DNA from: Bacteroidota bacterium
GTDB lineage: Bacteria > Bacteroidota > Bacteroidia > Bacteroidales > Lentimicrobiaceae
Reading direction: 5' to 3'
Length of the DNA: 64,000 nucleotides
NCBI GenBank assembly: GCA_009773515.1
Contig: WSXX01000001.1
Coordinates: 1-64,000, forward strand
This document shows, piece after piece, positions 24,835-33,813 of the stretch. Both the position numbers and the translations under genes were made by a program. The notes under the pieces were generated by a model. The model made no database searches. It was given only the letters and a program-made list of their open reading frames with translations, and had not been told where the DNA came from. Within the stretch, counting starts at the first letter, position 1. Each line of letters opens with the position of its first letter.

Positions 24835-24865
24835 AAAACCTGCTCTCTTTGAAAGCAGGTTTTTC
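24835..24865 (+). terminator. Rho-independent terminator of ybaN
   Basis: AAAACCTGCT, loop CTCTTTGAA and AGCAGGTTTTT form a strong hairpin with a T run. Confidence 0.85.
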
Positions 24866-24876
24866 ATTATACACTT

Positions 24877-24957
24877 TAAAAGTCAGGGCTTGACTTGATA
24901 TTTTTTAGTTTTTGCAAGTTGGTTATTTTCAATTAGTCAAACCCTGACTTTCAGGGG
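24877..24957. repeat. Dispersed repeat A, copy 1
   Basis: This inverted repeat has arms AAAGTCAGGGCTTGACT (24879-24895) and AGTCAAACCCTGACTTT (24935-24951). The left arm recurs exactly, inverted, at 43236-43259; the right arm, with TAATTGAAAA, recurs at 48686-48710. It lies between the converging ybaN and M3 peptidase genes. Confidence 0.8.
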
Positions 24958-24976
24958 TATAATTGAAAAGCAAAAA

Positions 24977-27088
24977 CTAGATCAATCCACGGCGTTTTAG
25001 CAATGGGGTAATATCTGGTTCTGCCCCTCTGAATTTCTTATAAAGTTCCATTGGATCTTCAGTTCCTCCGCGCTCAAGGATATTTTCTCTGAACGAAGTT
25101 GCTGTAGCCTGATCAAACAGACCATTTTCCCTGAAAGCTTCAAATGCATCAGAATCAAGAATTCCTGCCCATATGTAGCTGTAATAACCTGATGAATACC
25201 CACCACTGAAAATATGATTAAAGTAAGTACTGCGGTAACGTGCAGTAATTTCAGGCATCAGGCCTATGGAAGCAAGTGTTGCAGCCTCAAAATCATTGAC
25301 ATTTTTAAGATCAAAAGTTGACATATTGTGAAAACCCATATCGAGGAAGGAAGCTGCCAGATATTCTACTGTAGCAAATCCCTGATCAAAATAAGCACTG
25401 TTCTGAAGTTTATCAATCAGATCCTGAGGGATAACTTCTCCGGTTTCGTAATGCTTTGCATACAATTTCAGCACTTCAGGCTCCGAAGCCCAGTTTTCCA
25501 TAATTTGTGATGGCAATTCCACAAAATCCCTTGATACTGAGGTTCCTGAAAGTCTGTAATAAACAGAATTTGAAAGCAACCCGTGCAGTGCATGTCCGAA
25601 TTCATGGAAGAAAGTACTGGTTTCATCAAATGTCAGTAAGGAAGGCTGTGTTGCAGTTGGCTTCGTAAAATTACAAACAATGGTAATCACAGGTTTAACC
25701 ATATTGCCATCTTTTACATATTGTTTGCGGTAGCTGCTCATCCATGCGCCGCCACGTTTGCTTTCGCGGGGATGAAAATCCATATAAAGCACACCGATAT
25801 GATCTCCATTGGCTTCTTTAACCTCATAAGCAGTGGCTTCAGGGTGGTAAACCGGAATGTCTTTTAGTTCAGTAAAGGTAATACCGAATAAATTATTACA
25901 GACTGTAAATACTCCCTGCTTAACATTTTCAAGTGAAAAATAAGGCTTTAGTACTTCATCATTGAGGTCATATTTTTCTTTCCGGAGTTTCTCTGCATAA
26001 TAACGCCAGTCCCACGGCTCAAGTTTAAAATTACCGCCTTCGCGTGTAATAATATCCTGAAGATCTTTGGCTTCGCTTTTGGCACGTTTTAAAGCGGGAG
26101 TCCATAATTTCTGGAGAAAATCAATAACCTGAGTGGCATCTTTAGCCATGTTTTCTTCAAGAATATAGGCTGCATGTGTTTCATAACCAAGCAAATTGGC
26201 ACGTTCAAGTCGAAGCGCAACAATTTTGGCAATGATTTCTTTGTTATCTTTTTCGTTGTTGTTGTTTCCGCGATTAATGTAAGCATAGTATATTTTTTCA
26301 CGCAATTCACGGTTTGCCGAATACTGCAGAAATGGCATTATACTTGAATTGTGCAGGGTATAAACCCATTTGCCTTCCATTCCGGCCGACTTTGCGGTTT
26401 CAGCACCAAGGTCAATTAAGCCCTGAGTAAGTCCGGCAAGATCTTCCTGCTTGTCAATAATCAGTTTGAACTCATTGGTTTCAGCCAGCACATTTTCGCC
26501 AAACTGAAGCGTAGCCACTGAAAGTTCCTGATTGATCTCCCTGAAACGAATCTGCTTGATACTGTCTAATGCAGCGCCACCCCTTACAAAATTTTTGTAG
26601 GTTTTCTCCAGCAACATTCGCTGTTCGCCATCCAAACCTTCTGTATCGCGGTTTTCATAAACAGTTTTAACCCTGCTGAAAAGTGTCGGGTTAAGGTTCA
26701 TGTTATCGTAATGTGCAGAAAGTATTGGGGCAATTTCTTTGGCAAGTGCCTGAATTTCATCGCTGGTGTTAGACGAATTATAGTTGTAAAACACACTGGT
26801 TACATTACGAAGCAATTCTCCGGTATAATCAAAAGCAGCAATGGTATTTTCAAAATCAGGAGACTCCGGATTATTGATAATTGCTTCTACCTCAGCCGAT
26901 TGTTCTTCAATTCCTTTTTCAATAGCAGGAAGAAAATGTTTGTTCTCAATTTTGTCGAATGCCGGAACGCCGAAAGGGGTATCAAACTCAGCAAAAAATG
27001 GGTTATCAGCAACTGTGGGTTTTTCACCACCTGAATTACAAGCTGTGATCATGTTTGCAGCCATTAGGATTAGAAGTAGTTTTTTCAT
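24977..27088 (-). CDS. M3 family metallopeptidase, lipoprotein (Dcp-like)
   Basis: This 703-residue zinc peptidase of the thimet oligopeptidase group (peptidyl-dipeptidase Dcp/oligopeptidase A) cuts short peptides. The zinc site HEFGH is at 495-499, with the usual downstream Glu near ELPSQIMENW. The N-terminus (KKLLLILMAANMITAC) has a lipobox with Cys17, so the protein is probably lipid-anchored in the periplasm, unlike cytoplasmic Dcp. The C-terminal FSGGYSSGYYSYIWAGILDSD is typical. It is monocistronic and follows a TAnnTTTG element at 27182-27189. Confidence 0.93.
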   Translation of the reverse strand: MKKLLLILMAANMITACNSGGEKPTVADNPFFAEFDTPFGVPAFDKIENKHFLPAIEKGIEEQSAEVEAIINNPESPDFENTIAAFDYTGELLRNVTSVFYNYNSSNTSDEIQALAKEIAPILSAHYDNMNLNPTLFSRVKTVYENRDTEGLDGEQRMLLEKTYKNFVRGGAALDSIKQIRFREINQELSVATLQFGENVLAETNEFKLIIDKQEDLAGLTQGLIDLGAETAKSAGMEGKWVYTLHNSSIMPFLQYSANRELREKIYYAYINRGNNNNEKDNKEIIAKIVALRLERANLLGYETHAAYILEENMAKDATQVIDFLQKLWTPALKRAKSEAKDLQDIITREGGNFKLEPWDWRYYAEKLRKEKYDLNDEVLKPYFSLENVKQGVFTVCNNLFGITFTELKDIPVYHPEATAYEVKEANGDHIGVLYMDFHPRESKRGGAWMSSYRKQYVKDGNMVKPVITIVCNFTKPTATQPSLLTFDETSTFFHEFGHALHGLLSNSVYYRLSGTSVSRDFVELPSQIMENWASEPEVLKLYAKHYETGEVIPQDLIDKLQNSAYFDQGFATVEYLAASFLDMGFHNMSTFDLKNVNDFEAATLASIGLMPEITARYRSTYFNHIFSGGYSSGYYSYIWAGILDSDAFEAFRENGLFDQATATSFRENILERGGTEDPMELYKKFRGAEPDITPLLKRRGLI

Positions 27089-27181
27089 TTGAAAAATTTT
27101 TGATGAATATTAAATCATGAAAATCCACAAAATCGGTTTGGGATTTGATCATGATAAACGAATAGTTTTCAATATTTTGGA

Positions 27182-27189
27182 CAAAAATA
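27182..27189 (-). promoter_or_regulatory. -7 promoter element for the M3 peptidase gene
   Basis: TATTTTTG on the minus strand. The leader would be about 87 nt. Confidence 0.42.
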
Positions 27190-27270
27190 GACTTTTTCAT
27201 TAAATGATTGTAATTGTATTTTGATAAGGACGTCTGTTTATCAGGAAAGAAAAATATGATTGAAAAATAG

Positions 27271-27297
27271 AAAAAGCCCTGCAAAAGGCAGGGCTTA
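27271..27297 (-). terminator. Rho-independent terminator of the E1 gene
   Basis: On the minus strand, AAGCCCTGC, loop CTTTT, GCAGGGCTT and a T-rich tail. It is 27 bp beyond the stop at 27324. Confidence 0.85.
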
Positions 27298-27323
27298 TAT
27301 CTTCTGATTAGTATATGAAAGTC

Positions 27324-29369
27324 TTAAAATTCAAGCACTTCCATTGCTGCTTTATAAATCCGGTCCTGATCAGGAAGAATGGCTTTTTCAAGAATCCGGT
27401 TAAATCCTACCGGAGTAAAGGTGGAGCCAACCCGTTTTACAGGTGCATCAAGTGAAGCAAAAGCTTCTTCGGTAATCATGGCCGCAATTTCACCTCCAAA
27501 TCCTCCAAAAACCTTATCTTCATGAACCACCAATGCACGATTGGTTTTTCGTACTGAAGCAAGAACTGCTTCTTTATCCAGAGGAATAATTGAACGCAGA
27601 TCAAGAACTTCAACACTTTTGCCTGTTTCTGCCGCAATCTTTTCAGCTACAGCCAGACTCATATGTGTGGTATTTCCGTATGTAATTATGCTAAGGTCTT
27701 TACCTTCTCTGCGAATCCGTGCTTTTCCGAAAGGAACCTCAAAATCATCAGGTACATAGGTTTCAGAGAGCGGATCGTTGTAAAGTGCTTTTGGCTCAAG
27801 AAACATGGTTGGACCTTCACTACGTATAGATGTGCGCAACAAACCGGCTGCATCGTCAGCAAAAGACGGATAAACTATCCGGATTCCGGGAAAAGTTGCC
27901 AAAGCACCTTCAATGGTTTGTGAATGGTAAAGGCCACCTCCGATATATCCTCCTGAAGCAAGTCGAACAGTTACGTTTGGTGCAAAAGCGCCATTACTTC
28001 TCCAGTAATCATGCGTTAATTCAACAAACTGTTCCATTGCCGGCCAGAAATAATCAGCAAATTCAGCACCTTCAATTACAATGCGTAATTTTTTGTCGAA
28101 GCGACTCATTCCATTGGCAGTTCCAACGATAAAATCCTCTGCAATCGGTCCGTTAAAAATTCTTTCGATACCAAATTCCTGCTGTAATCCTTTACTAACG
28201 TTAAAAATGCCGCCCTTTTCTTTGTTTGCAATATCCTGCCCCCACATAAAAGTATCAGGGTTATGGCGGAATTCAGCTTTCAGCGTTGAGTTTAGTGCCT
28301 GTATCAGTTTCAGTTTCTCCCCGGTATTCTGATCATGAACACCTTCAGGATACTTTGAAGCCGGGTAAGCATCAGGAATAACAAAATCGAATATGCTTGC
28401 CGGATCAGGATCAGGTGCCGCCATTGCTTTTTTGTGCGCTTTCGATACTTCTTCTTTGGCTTTTTTGTCTAATGCATCAAGCTCTTCTTCGCTTACACGA
28501 CCGGAAATAATGAGTGTTTTGCGATAACGGTCGAATGGATCGTTGATGCTTGCACAATGACGCTCATTTTCATCGCGGTACAACTCATGTTTATCTGAAT
28601 TGGAGTGCGAATGTATGCGGATTGTAGTAGCATGAACAATAACAGGTTCATTATTCTCAATGGCATGTTTACGTGCTTCAGTCATTGCATTCATTGAGTC
28701 AAAAACATTTTTGCCATCACAATGAATGATACGCAGGTTTTTGAATCCCCTGAAGTTATCGGCAGCTCTCCAATTGGCTGTCTGATCGCGTTTGTGCACT
28801 GAAATTCCGTAATTGTTGTCCTGAAAAACAAAAATCACCGGAAGTTTCTCATTGCTTGCTCCGTTGATGGCCTCATAAACATAGCCTTCGCTGGTTGACG
28901 ATTCGCCTTGCGAACTGATAGCAACAGCCTCAGCTTTATATTTTTTAATCGCCCTTGCAACTCCCACGGCATGAAGTGTGTGATTGCCGGTCGCGGATGA
29001 TACATTGTGGATATTCCATTCAGGCTTTGCGAAGTGATTGGACATGTGACGTCCACCACTGGCCAGATCGGTAGCTTTGGATATTCCGTTCAAAATGATT
29101 TCCTCTGCATTTACTCCTGCTGAAATGGCGGTGAGCATATCGCGATAATAAGGAAATAAATGATCTTTGTTTTTTTGAAAAACCTGACCGATGGCCAGTT
29201 GAATTCCGTCATGGCCTGCATATGGTGCATGATACGACCATCCTAAAGCCTGCTTGAGGTAATTGGGGGCACGATCATCTAATTTCCGCCCCAGCGACAT
29301 GAGATAATACCAGTTTTTAAGAGTTTCCTTGTCGGTAGTCTTAATCCCGAAAGACTTGGTTCTTTCCAT
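27324..29369 (-). CDS. 2-oxoacid dehydrogenase E1, fused alpha and beta subunits
   Basis: The 681-residue protein joins the thiamine-diphosphate alpha subunit (about 1-330, with GHDGIQLAIG, GGRHMSNHF and the SSQGESSTSEG...DNNYGIS cofactor region) to the beta subunit (about 350-681, with EGAEFADYFWPAMEQF, GGYIGGGLYHSQT and VLDLRSIIPLD). It oxidatively decarboxylates a 2-oxoacid, pyruvate or branched-chain, and passes the acyl group to E2. Neither E2 nor E3 is in the window. Such fusions are common in Bacteroidota. The ATG at 29369 (MERTKSFG) is preferred to the frame opening at 29405. Confidence 0.9.
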   Translation of the reverse strand: MERTKSFGIKTTDKETLKNWYYLMSLGRKLDDRAPNYLKQALGWSYHAPYAGHDGIQLAIGQVFQKNKDHLFPYYRDMLTAISAGVNAEEIILNGISKATDLASGGRHMSNHFAKPEWNIHNVSSATGNHTLHAVGVARAIKKYKAEAVAISSQGESSTSEGYVYEAINGASNEKLPVIFVFQDNNYGISVHKRDQTANWRAADNFRGFKNLRIIHCDGKNVFDSMNAMTEARKHAIENNEPVIVHATTIRIHSHSNSDKHELYRDENERHCASINDPFDRYRKTLIISGRVSEEELDALDKKAKEEVSKAHKKAMAAPDPDPASIFDFVIPDAYPASKYPEGVHDQNTGEKLKLIQALNSTLKAEFRHNPDTFMWGQDIANKEKGGIFNVSKGLQQEFGIERIFNGPIAEDFIVGTANGMSRFDKKLRIVIEGAEFADYFWPAMEQFVELTHDYWRSNGAFAPNVTVRLASGGYIGGGLYHSQTIEGALATFPGIRIVYPSFADDAAGLLRTSIRSEGPTMFLEPKALYNDPLSETYVPDDFEVPFGKARIRREGKDLSIITYGNTTHMSLAVAEKIAAETGKSVEVLDLRSIIPLDKEAVLASVRKTNRALVVHEDKVFGGFGGEIAAMITEEAFASLDAPVKRVGSTFTPVGFNRILEKAILPDQDRIYKAAMEVLEF

Positions 29370-29712
29370 TGTTTTTATTGAAAAATTGGCAAAAATGAAG
29401 TTCAAAATTCAGTCCATATAACAACCCTTGGTCATGTTTGTTCACCTTGTGAATTGTCAAAAGAAAAATGCAGAGATTTACTTTCATGGACTGATGTTTT
29501 CAGAACCATTACGGCATAAAACACATGCATCATTGATTCTTGTTATAAATCATTACATCTATTACAGCAATTCCGGTTACTGATATTTTACTTAATAGCT
29601 TCTTTTTCAAACCTTTGACACTCATATAAATGACACTTGCATTTATTTTCATCTTATTAACTATCGCGCAATTAAATACTGTACCTTTGCACGCTCAATT
29701 GTAAATGTATTT
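29370..29712. other. Intergenic region between divergent E1 and DEAD-box genes
   Basis: This spacer of 343 bp contains the DEAD-box promoter element at 29682-29689 and two direct TGACACT repeats at 29616-29622 and 29631-29637, 15 bp apart. I see no small gene or RNA. Confidence 0.5.
29682..29689 (+). promoter_or_regulatory. -7 promoter element for the DEAD-box helicase gene
   Basis: TACCTTTG matches TAnnTTTG. The ATG at 29713 is 23 bp downstream. Confidence 0.55.
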
Positions 29713-31581
29713 ATGCTTAATTTTCAAGAACTTGGCTTAAACCCTCAATTAGTTGAAGCGGTTGAAGCCCTCGGGTTTAAAGAACCCATGCCTGTGCAGG
29801 CAGAAGTAATTCCCACACTTATAGCCACCCCCACCGACTTAGTAGGACTTGCACAAACCGGAACCGGAAAAACAGCCGCATTTGGCCTGCCAGTTCTGCA
29901 TCACATCAATCCAAACCTGAAAAAAGTTCAGGCTCTGGTGCTGTGCCCGACCCGCGAACTTTGTCTTCAGATATCGAGAGATCTGAAAAGCTTCGCGCAA
30001 TTTATGCCCGGTGTCAGAATTACTGCTGTTTACGGAGGCGCCAGTATAGAAATTCAGATCAAACAGCTGAATGAAGGCCCTCAGATTGTTGTTGCAACAC
30101 CCGGTCGTCTGAATGACATGATCCGACGCAAAAAGGTTGACCTCAGCAAGGTAGAATGGCTGGTGCTGGATGAAGCCGATGAAATGCTCGATATGGGATT
30201 TCAGGAAGAAGTGGATACCATTCTGGAAGAAACTCCTGATGAGAAACACACTTTACTTTTTTCGGCAACTATGCCCGAAGAGGTGGAGCGTATTCTCACA
30301 AAATACATGACCAACCCTGTAGTTAAAACTGTTGGAAAACGAAACACCGGAACAGCAAATGTCAAGCACATTTACTACATGGTTCAGGCAAAGGATCGTT
30401 ATGCTGCACTCAAAAGGCTGGCCGATTTCAACCCTAGAATCTACGCGATTATTTTTTGCCGTACCCGAATCGAAACACAGGAAATCGCTGATTCTTTAAT
30501 CCGTGACGGATATAATGCCGACTCATTGCATGGTGACCTTTCGCAGGCGGCACGCGATGGTGTTATGGCCCGTTTCCGTAACAGGACCCTTCAGATGCTT
30601 GTTGCAACTGATGTTGCTGCCCGCGGACTTGATGTTAATGACCTCACCCACGTAATCAATTACAACCTTCCAGATGATACCGAAATTTACATCCACCGCA
30701 GTGGACGTACCGGAAGGGCTGATAAAACAGGAATTTGTATTTCTATCATCAACCTGAAGGAGAAATTCAAAATCAGGCAGATTGAAAAGAAAGTCGGACG
30801 TGAATTTGGTAAAGCCAAAATTCCTACCGGTGTTCAGGTTTGTGAAAAACAACTTTTCCACCACATCGACCGCATGGAAAATGTTGGCATCGACAGTGAA
30901 ATAGAAACTTTCCTTCCGGTGATTCTGCGAAAACTGGAGTGGATGGATCGCGAAGAGATTATCAAGCGATTTGTTTCACTTGAGTTTAACCGTTTTCTTG
31001 AATATTACCGCGATGCCCGCGACCTGAATGTTGAGGACGACAACCGCAAGGAACGTGAACCCCGTGAAGAACGTGGCATCCGCTCAGACAGAGGCCCCCG
31101 CAGTGAACGTGGTCCACGCGAAGATCGCGGCCCCCGTGAGAATCGCAGCGCCCGTGAAGAACGCGCTCCACGCGATTCAAGAGGCGGTGATTTTACCCGG
31201 CTTTTCATCAGTGTCGGACGTAAAGACAAAGTTTTACCTCCTCAGATTATAGGACTTATCAACGAAGTTACCCGTACCCGCGAAATAAGAATCGGCCGTA
31301 TTGATATCCTTGACAGCTACTCCTTTGTTGAAGTTGATACAAAATCTGTGGCAAAAGTTCTGAAAGCTTTTGAAAGTGATAGTTCCAATCCTCGTGGAGT
31401 GCGCATCGAAACTGCTTCGGAACGTGAATTTGTGCCTGAAGATAAAAAAGGCAAACGTCCTTTCAATACCGACAAACCTTTTGCTCCTAAAAATAAGTTC
31501 TTTAAGAATAAACCTGAGCAGGATTCACCCTGGAAAAAACCACCACGCAGAAGCGGACCTGGCAGTTTCAGAAAAAAATAG
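29713..31581 (+). CDS. DEAD-box RNA helicase, CsdA/DbpA-like
   Basis: This 622-residue ATP-dependent RNA helicase has the Q motif region FKEPMPVQAEVIP, Walker A AQTGTGKT at 47-54, PTREL, DEAD at 153-156, SAT, and HRSGRTGR. After the two RecA domains comes an Arg-rich degenerate repeat at about 440-492 (units like RGPRSERGPRED), then a DbpA-type RNA-binding domain (about 494-570, FTRLFISVGRKDKVLPP) and a Lys/Arg/Pro tail. It probably remodels rRNA during ribosome assembly or at low temperature. Monocistronic. Confidence 0.93.
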   Translation: MLNFQELGLNPQLVEAVEALGFKEPMPVQAEVIPTLIATPTDLVGLAQTGTGKTAAFGLPVLHHINPNLKKVQALVLCPTRELCLQISRDLKSFAQFMPGVRITAVYGGASIEIQIKQLNEGPQIVVATPGRLNDMIRRKKVDLSKVEWLVLDEADEMLDMGFQEEVDTILEETPDEKHTLLFSATMPEEVERILTKYMTNPVVKTVGKRNTGTANVKHIYYMVQAKDRYAALKRLADFNPRIYAIIFCRTRIETQEIADSLIRDGYNADSLHGDLSQAARDGVMARFRNRTLQMLVATDVAARGLDVNDLTHVINYNLPDDTEIYIHRSGRTGRADKTGICISIINLKEKFKIRQIEKKVGREFGKAKIPTGVQVCEKQLFHHIDRMENVGIDSEIETFLPVILRKLEWMDREEIIKRFVSLEFNRFLEYYRDARDLNVEDDNRKEREPREERGIRSDRGPRSERGPREDRGPRENRSAREERAPRDSRGGDFTRLFISVGRKDKVLPPQIIGLINEVTRTREIRIGRIDILDSYSFVEVDTKSVAKVLKAFESDSSNPRGVRIETASEREFVPEDKKGKRPFNTDKPFAPKNKFFKNKPEQDSPWKKPPRRSGPGSFRKK

Positions 31582-31600
31582 TCTGCAATCCTGACAGATT

Positions 31601-31640
31601 GACATAAAAAAAGACGCTTAACGGCGTCTTTTTTTATGTC
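31601..31640. terminator. Bidirectional terminator between helicase and trxB
   Basis: A perfect palindrome arm GACATAAAAAAAGACGC, loop TTAACG and its complement gives a GC core with a T run on both strands, serving both converging genes. Confidence 0.88.
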
Positions 31641-31661
31641 ATATGGTAGAGAGTATATTTT

Positions 31662-32597
31662 CTACTGCGAAAGAAATCTTTCTGATTCAATGGCTGCCAT
31701 ACATCCGGTTCCGGCTGCTGTAACTGCCTGACGGAAAACGTGATCCTGAACATCGCCGGCGGCAAAAACACCTGGCACATTGGTTTGTGTAGTTCCCGGA
31801 ATGGTTTTGATGTATCCGTTTTCATCCAGGTCAATCTGACCTTTAAACAGTTCAGTATTTGGAGTGTGGCCAATGGCTACAAAGAAGCCCTGCACATCTA
31901 TTTGCTTGATTTCACCGGTTTTGACATTTTCAAGTAAAGCTCCGGTTACGGTTTTACCATCTCCCACAATTTCTTTGGTAACATGATTCCAAAGCACCTC
32001 AATATTTGGGGTATTCAGTACTTTTGACTGCATGGCTTTGCTTGCACGGAGTTCATCGCGACGAACAATCATGTAAACTTTACGACCTAGTTTGGCCAGA
32101 TAAGTAGCTTCTTCACAGGCGGTATCGCCTCCGCCAACCACAGCCATATCCTGACCGCGGAAGAAAAATCCATCGCAGGTTGCACAGGCTGAAACACCGT
32201 GTCCATTGTATCTGGCTTCTGACTCCAGTCCCATCCATTTGGCAGTGGCTCCTGTAGCAATAATAACCGTTTCAGCCAGAATGGGTTTGGTTTCATCGGC
32301 AACTATGCGAAAAGGACGTTGAGAAAAGTCAACTTTTGTAATAATGCCCCAACGCATATCGGTTCCAAAACGTTCGGCCTGCCGCTGCATATCAATCATC
32401 ATATCAGGACCCTGAACACCATCCGGATAGCCCGGAAAGTTATCTACCTCGGTGGTAGAGGTCAATTGACCACCTGGCTGTAAACCCTGATAAACAACTG
32501 GTTTGAGATCAGCTCTTGCAGCATAAATAGCTGCGGTATATCCGGCAGGACCTGAACCTATGATCAGGCATTCTACTTTTTCAACTTCTTCGCTCAT
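31662..32597 (-). CDS. trxB: Thioredoxin-disulfide reductase
   Basis: TrxB passes electrons from NADPH through FAD to thioredoxin. The 311-residue chain has the FAD dinucleotide-binding GSGPAGYTAAIYAARADL, the redox pair Cys138-Cys141 in ACATCDGFFF, the NADPH-binding VVGGGDTACEEATYLA and the C-terminal GVFAAGDVQDHVFRQAVTAAG (in two parts) that closes on FAD. Length and order are standard. It converges with the helicase gene and shares its terminator. Confidence 0.96.
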   Translation of the reverse strand: MSEEVEKVECLIIGSGPAGYTAAIYAARADLKPVVYQGLQPGGQLTSTTEVDNFPGYPDGVQGPDMMIDMQRQAERFGTDMRWGIITKVDFSQRPFRIVADETKPILAETVIIATGATAKWMGLESEARYNGHGVSACATCDGFFFRGQDMAVVGGGDTACEEATYLAKLGRKVYMIVRRDELRASKAMQSKVLNTPNIEVLWNHVTKEIVGDGKTVTGALLENVKTGEIKQIDVQGFFVAIGHTPNTELFKGQIDLDENGYIKTIPGTTQTNVPGVFAAGDVQDHVFRQAVTAAGTGCMAAIESERFLSQ

Positions 32598-32647
32598 TGT
32601 ATTAAATTATTATTGATTTTGTCGTTTTAAGATTCCAATTGAAATCC

Positions 32648-32655
32648 CAAAATTA
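32648..32655 (-). promoter_or_regulatory. -7 promoter element for trxB
   Basis: TAATTTTG on the minus strand, 50 bp before the trxB ATG. Confidence 0.45.
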
Positions 32656-32793
32656 AGGTTTTGCTGCCATATGCCCAAAACTATGCCATTTTTTATTGAA
32701 CTATAAATCAACACATTAATATATCGCCATTTTGACATACAATACCAAAGCAGAATATTTGTGAGAAACATTCGATGAGTAAGAAAACTTTTG

Positions 32794-32801
32794 TATTTTT
32801 G
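32794..32801 (+). promoter_or_regulatory. -7 promoter element for tRNA-Pro
   Basis: TATTTTTG ends 47 bp before the first tRNA base, leaving a 5' leader for RNase P removal. Confidence 0.5.
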
Positions 32802-32848
32802 CACCGTTAAATCGTGCCTGTTTATACAGGAGTTCTTAACATAAGGCA

Positions 32849-32922
32849 CGGGGTGTGGCGCAGTTGGCTAGCGTACTTGCATGGGGTGCAAGTGGTCGCC
32901 CGTTCGAGTCGGGCCACTCCGA
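32849..32922 (+). tRNA. tRNA-Pro (anticodon GGG)
   Basis: A full cloverleaf of 74 nt: acceptor arms CGGGGTG and CACTCCG (one G-T pair), D arm GCGC/GCGT, anticodon arm CTTGC/GCAAG with loop ATGGGGT (anticodon GGG), and T arm GCCCG/CGGGC with loop TTCGAGT. The discriminator is A. The first base C1 pairing with G72 is typical of bacterial tRNA-Pro. The CCA end is not encoded (CCT follows). Confidence 0.97.
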
Positions 32923-32933
32923 CCTGATCAAAG

Positions 32934-32963
32934 AGGTTTACATTAATTTGTAAACCTTTTTTT
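32934..32963 (+). terminator. Terminator after tRNA-Pro
   Basis: AGGTTTAC, loop ATTAATTT, GTAAACCT and a run of T, 11 bp beyond the tRNA. Confidence 0.85.
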
Positions 32964-32989
32964 ATGTTAACTACCAAAAGTTTACGGAT

Positions 32990-33021
32990 AAAAAAAAACC
33001 GGATTTCTCCGGTTTTTTTTG
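32990..33021 (-). terminator. Terminator of the sigma factor operon
   Basis: AACCGGA, loop of 4, TCCGGTT, with an A run on one side and a T run on the other. On the minus strand it ends the gene at 33052-33813. Confidence 0.82.
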
Positions 33022-33051
33022 TTATCAATGATCCTTTTTTGCGGGGTGTGT

Positions 33052-33813
33052 TTACTTACGGCCTAGTTTCTCGAGAATTTTATCAGCTTCTTTGTGATGG
33101 TAGTTCTGTTGGTCGGCCGCAATCTTGCGGAATTGTTCAACGGCAAAATCAATTTGCTCGTTTTTCAGGTAGCACAGCCCGAGATACCATTCGGCATGTT
33201 CCACATAGAGGTTGTTTCTGTCTTCGATAATGTACCTGAATGCTTTTGTAGCATCTTCGATACGGTTGGTCTCGATGTAGGAAATACCATTGTAAAACCA
33301 TACTGCGATATTGGAGCTGTCCTTATCTAGTATTTCAGCAAAGAGAAGCGAAGCCCCCTGGTAATCTCTTTGTTGAAATTTAAGAATAGCTTCCACTATG
33401 TTAGCGTTGCCTGAACGGGTGAGTTCAATTGTACGTTCGGAATCGTAGTACATACTGAACAACTTCTCGGCCGTGTAGGAGCGCTGCTGAGTCAATAACA
33501 GGGCTCCACCTGCAATTACCAGAACTGCAATGGCTGCGGCTGCGGCCATCTGCCACCTGCGTGGCTGCATTCTGACAATTTTAGGCGAAACATCCTGCTG
33601 CTTCGACTCGTTAAATACACTGATCAGCTTCCTCCGGAACTCAACAACATCTTCATCCTGAAGAATGTCATCGATGTCCTTATCAAGCTTCAGCTCTGCC
33701 GATAGTTCTGCATTGGAATGTAATTCCTTGCCAAACCACCGGAGTTCATCCTCTTTCATTTCCCCGGCTATAAATCTTTCGATCAGCTGGGAATACTTGA
33801 GTTTATTTGTCAT
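33052..33813 (-). CDS. Membrane protein with cytoplasmic head and TPR tail, likely sigma-factor partner
   Basis: This 253-residue protein has an N-terminal soluble part (about 1-80) with an anti-sigma-like opening (YSQLIERFIAGEMKEDEL), one membrane helix at about 88-108 (MAAAAAIAVLVIAGGALLL) and an outer part with TPR units (QGASLLFAEILDKDSSN, DATKAFRYIIEDRNN, DFAVEQFRKIAA). It overlaps the end of the ECF sigma gene by 11 bp, the usual arrangement for an anti-sigma factor. No zinc-binding HxxxCxxC motif is seen. The start at 33813 (MTNKLKYS) is chosen over 33843. Confidence 0.78.
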   Translation of the reverse strand: MTNKLKYSQLIERFIAGEMKEDELRWFGKELHSNAELSAELKLDKDIDDILQDEDVVEFRRKLISVFNESKQQDVSPKIVRMQPRRWQMAAAAAIAVLVIAGGALLLTQQRSYTAEKLFSMYYDSERTIELTRSGNANIVEAILKFQQRDYQGASLLFAEILDKDSSNIAVWFYNGISYIETNRIEDATKAFRYIIEDRNNLYVEHAEWYLGLCYLKNEQIDFAVEQFRKIAADQQNYHHKEADKILEKLGRK

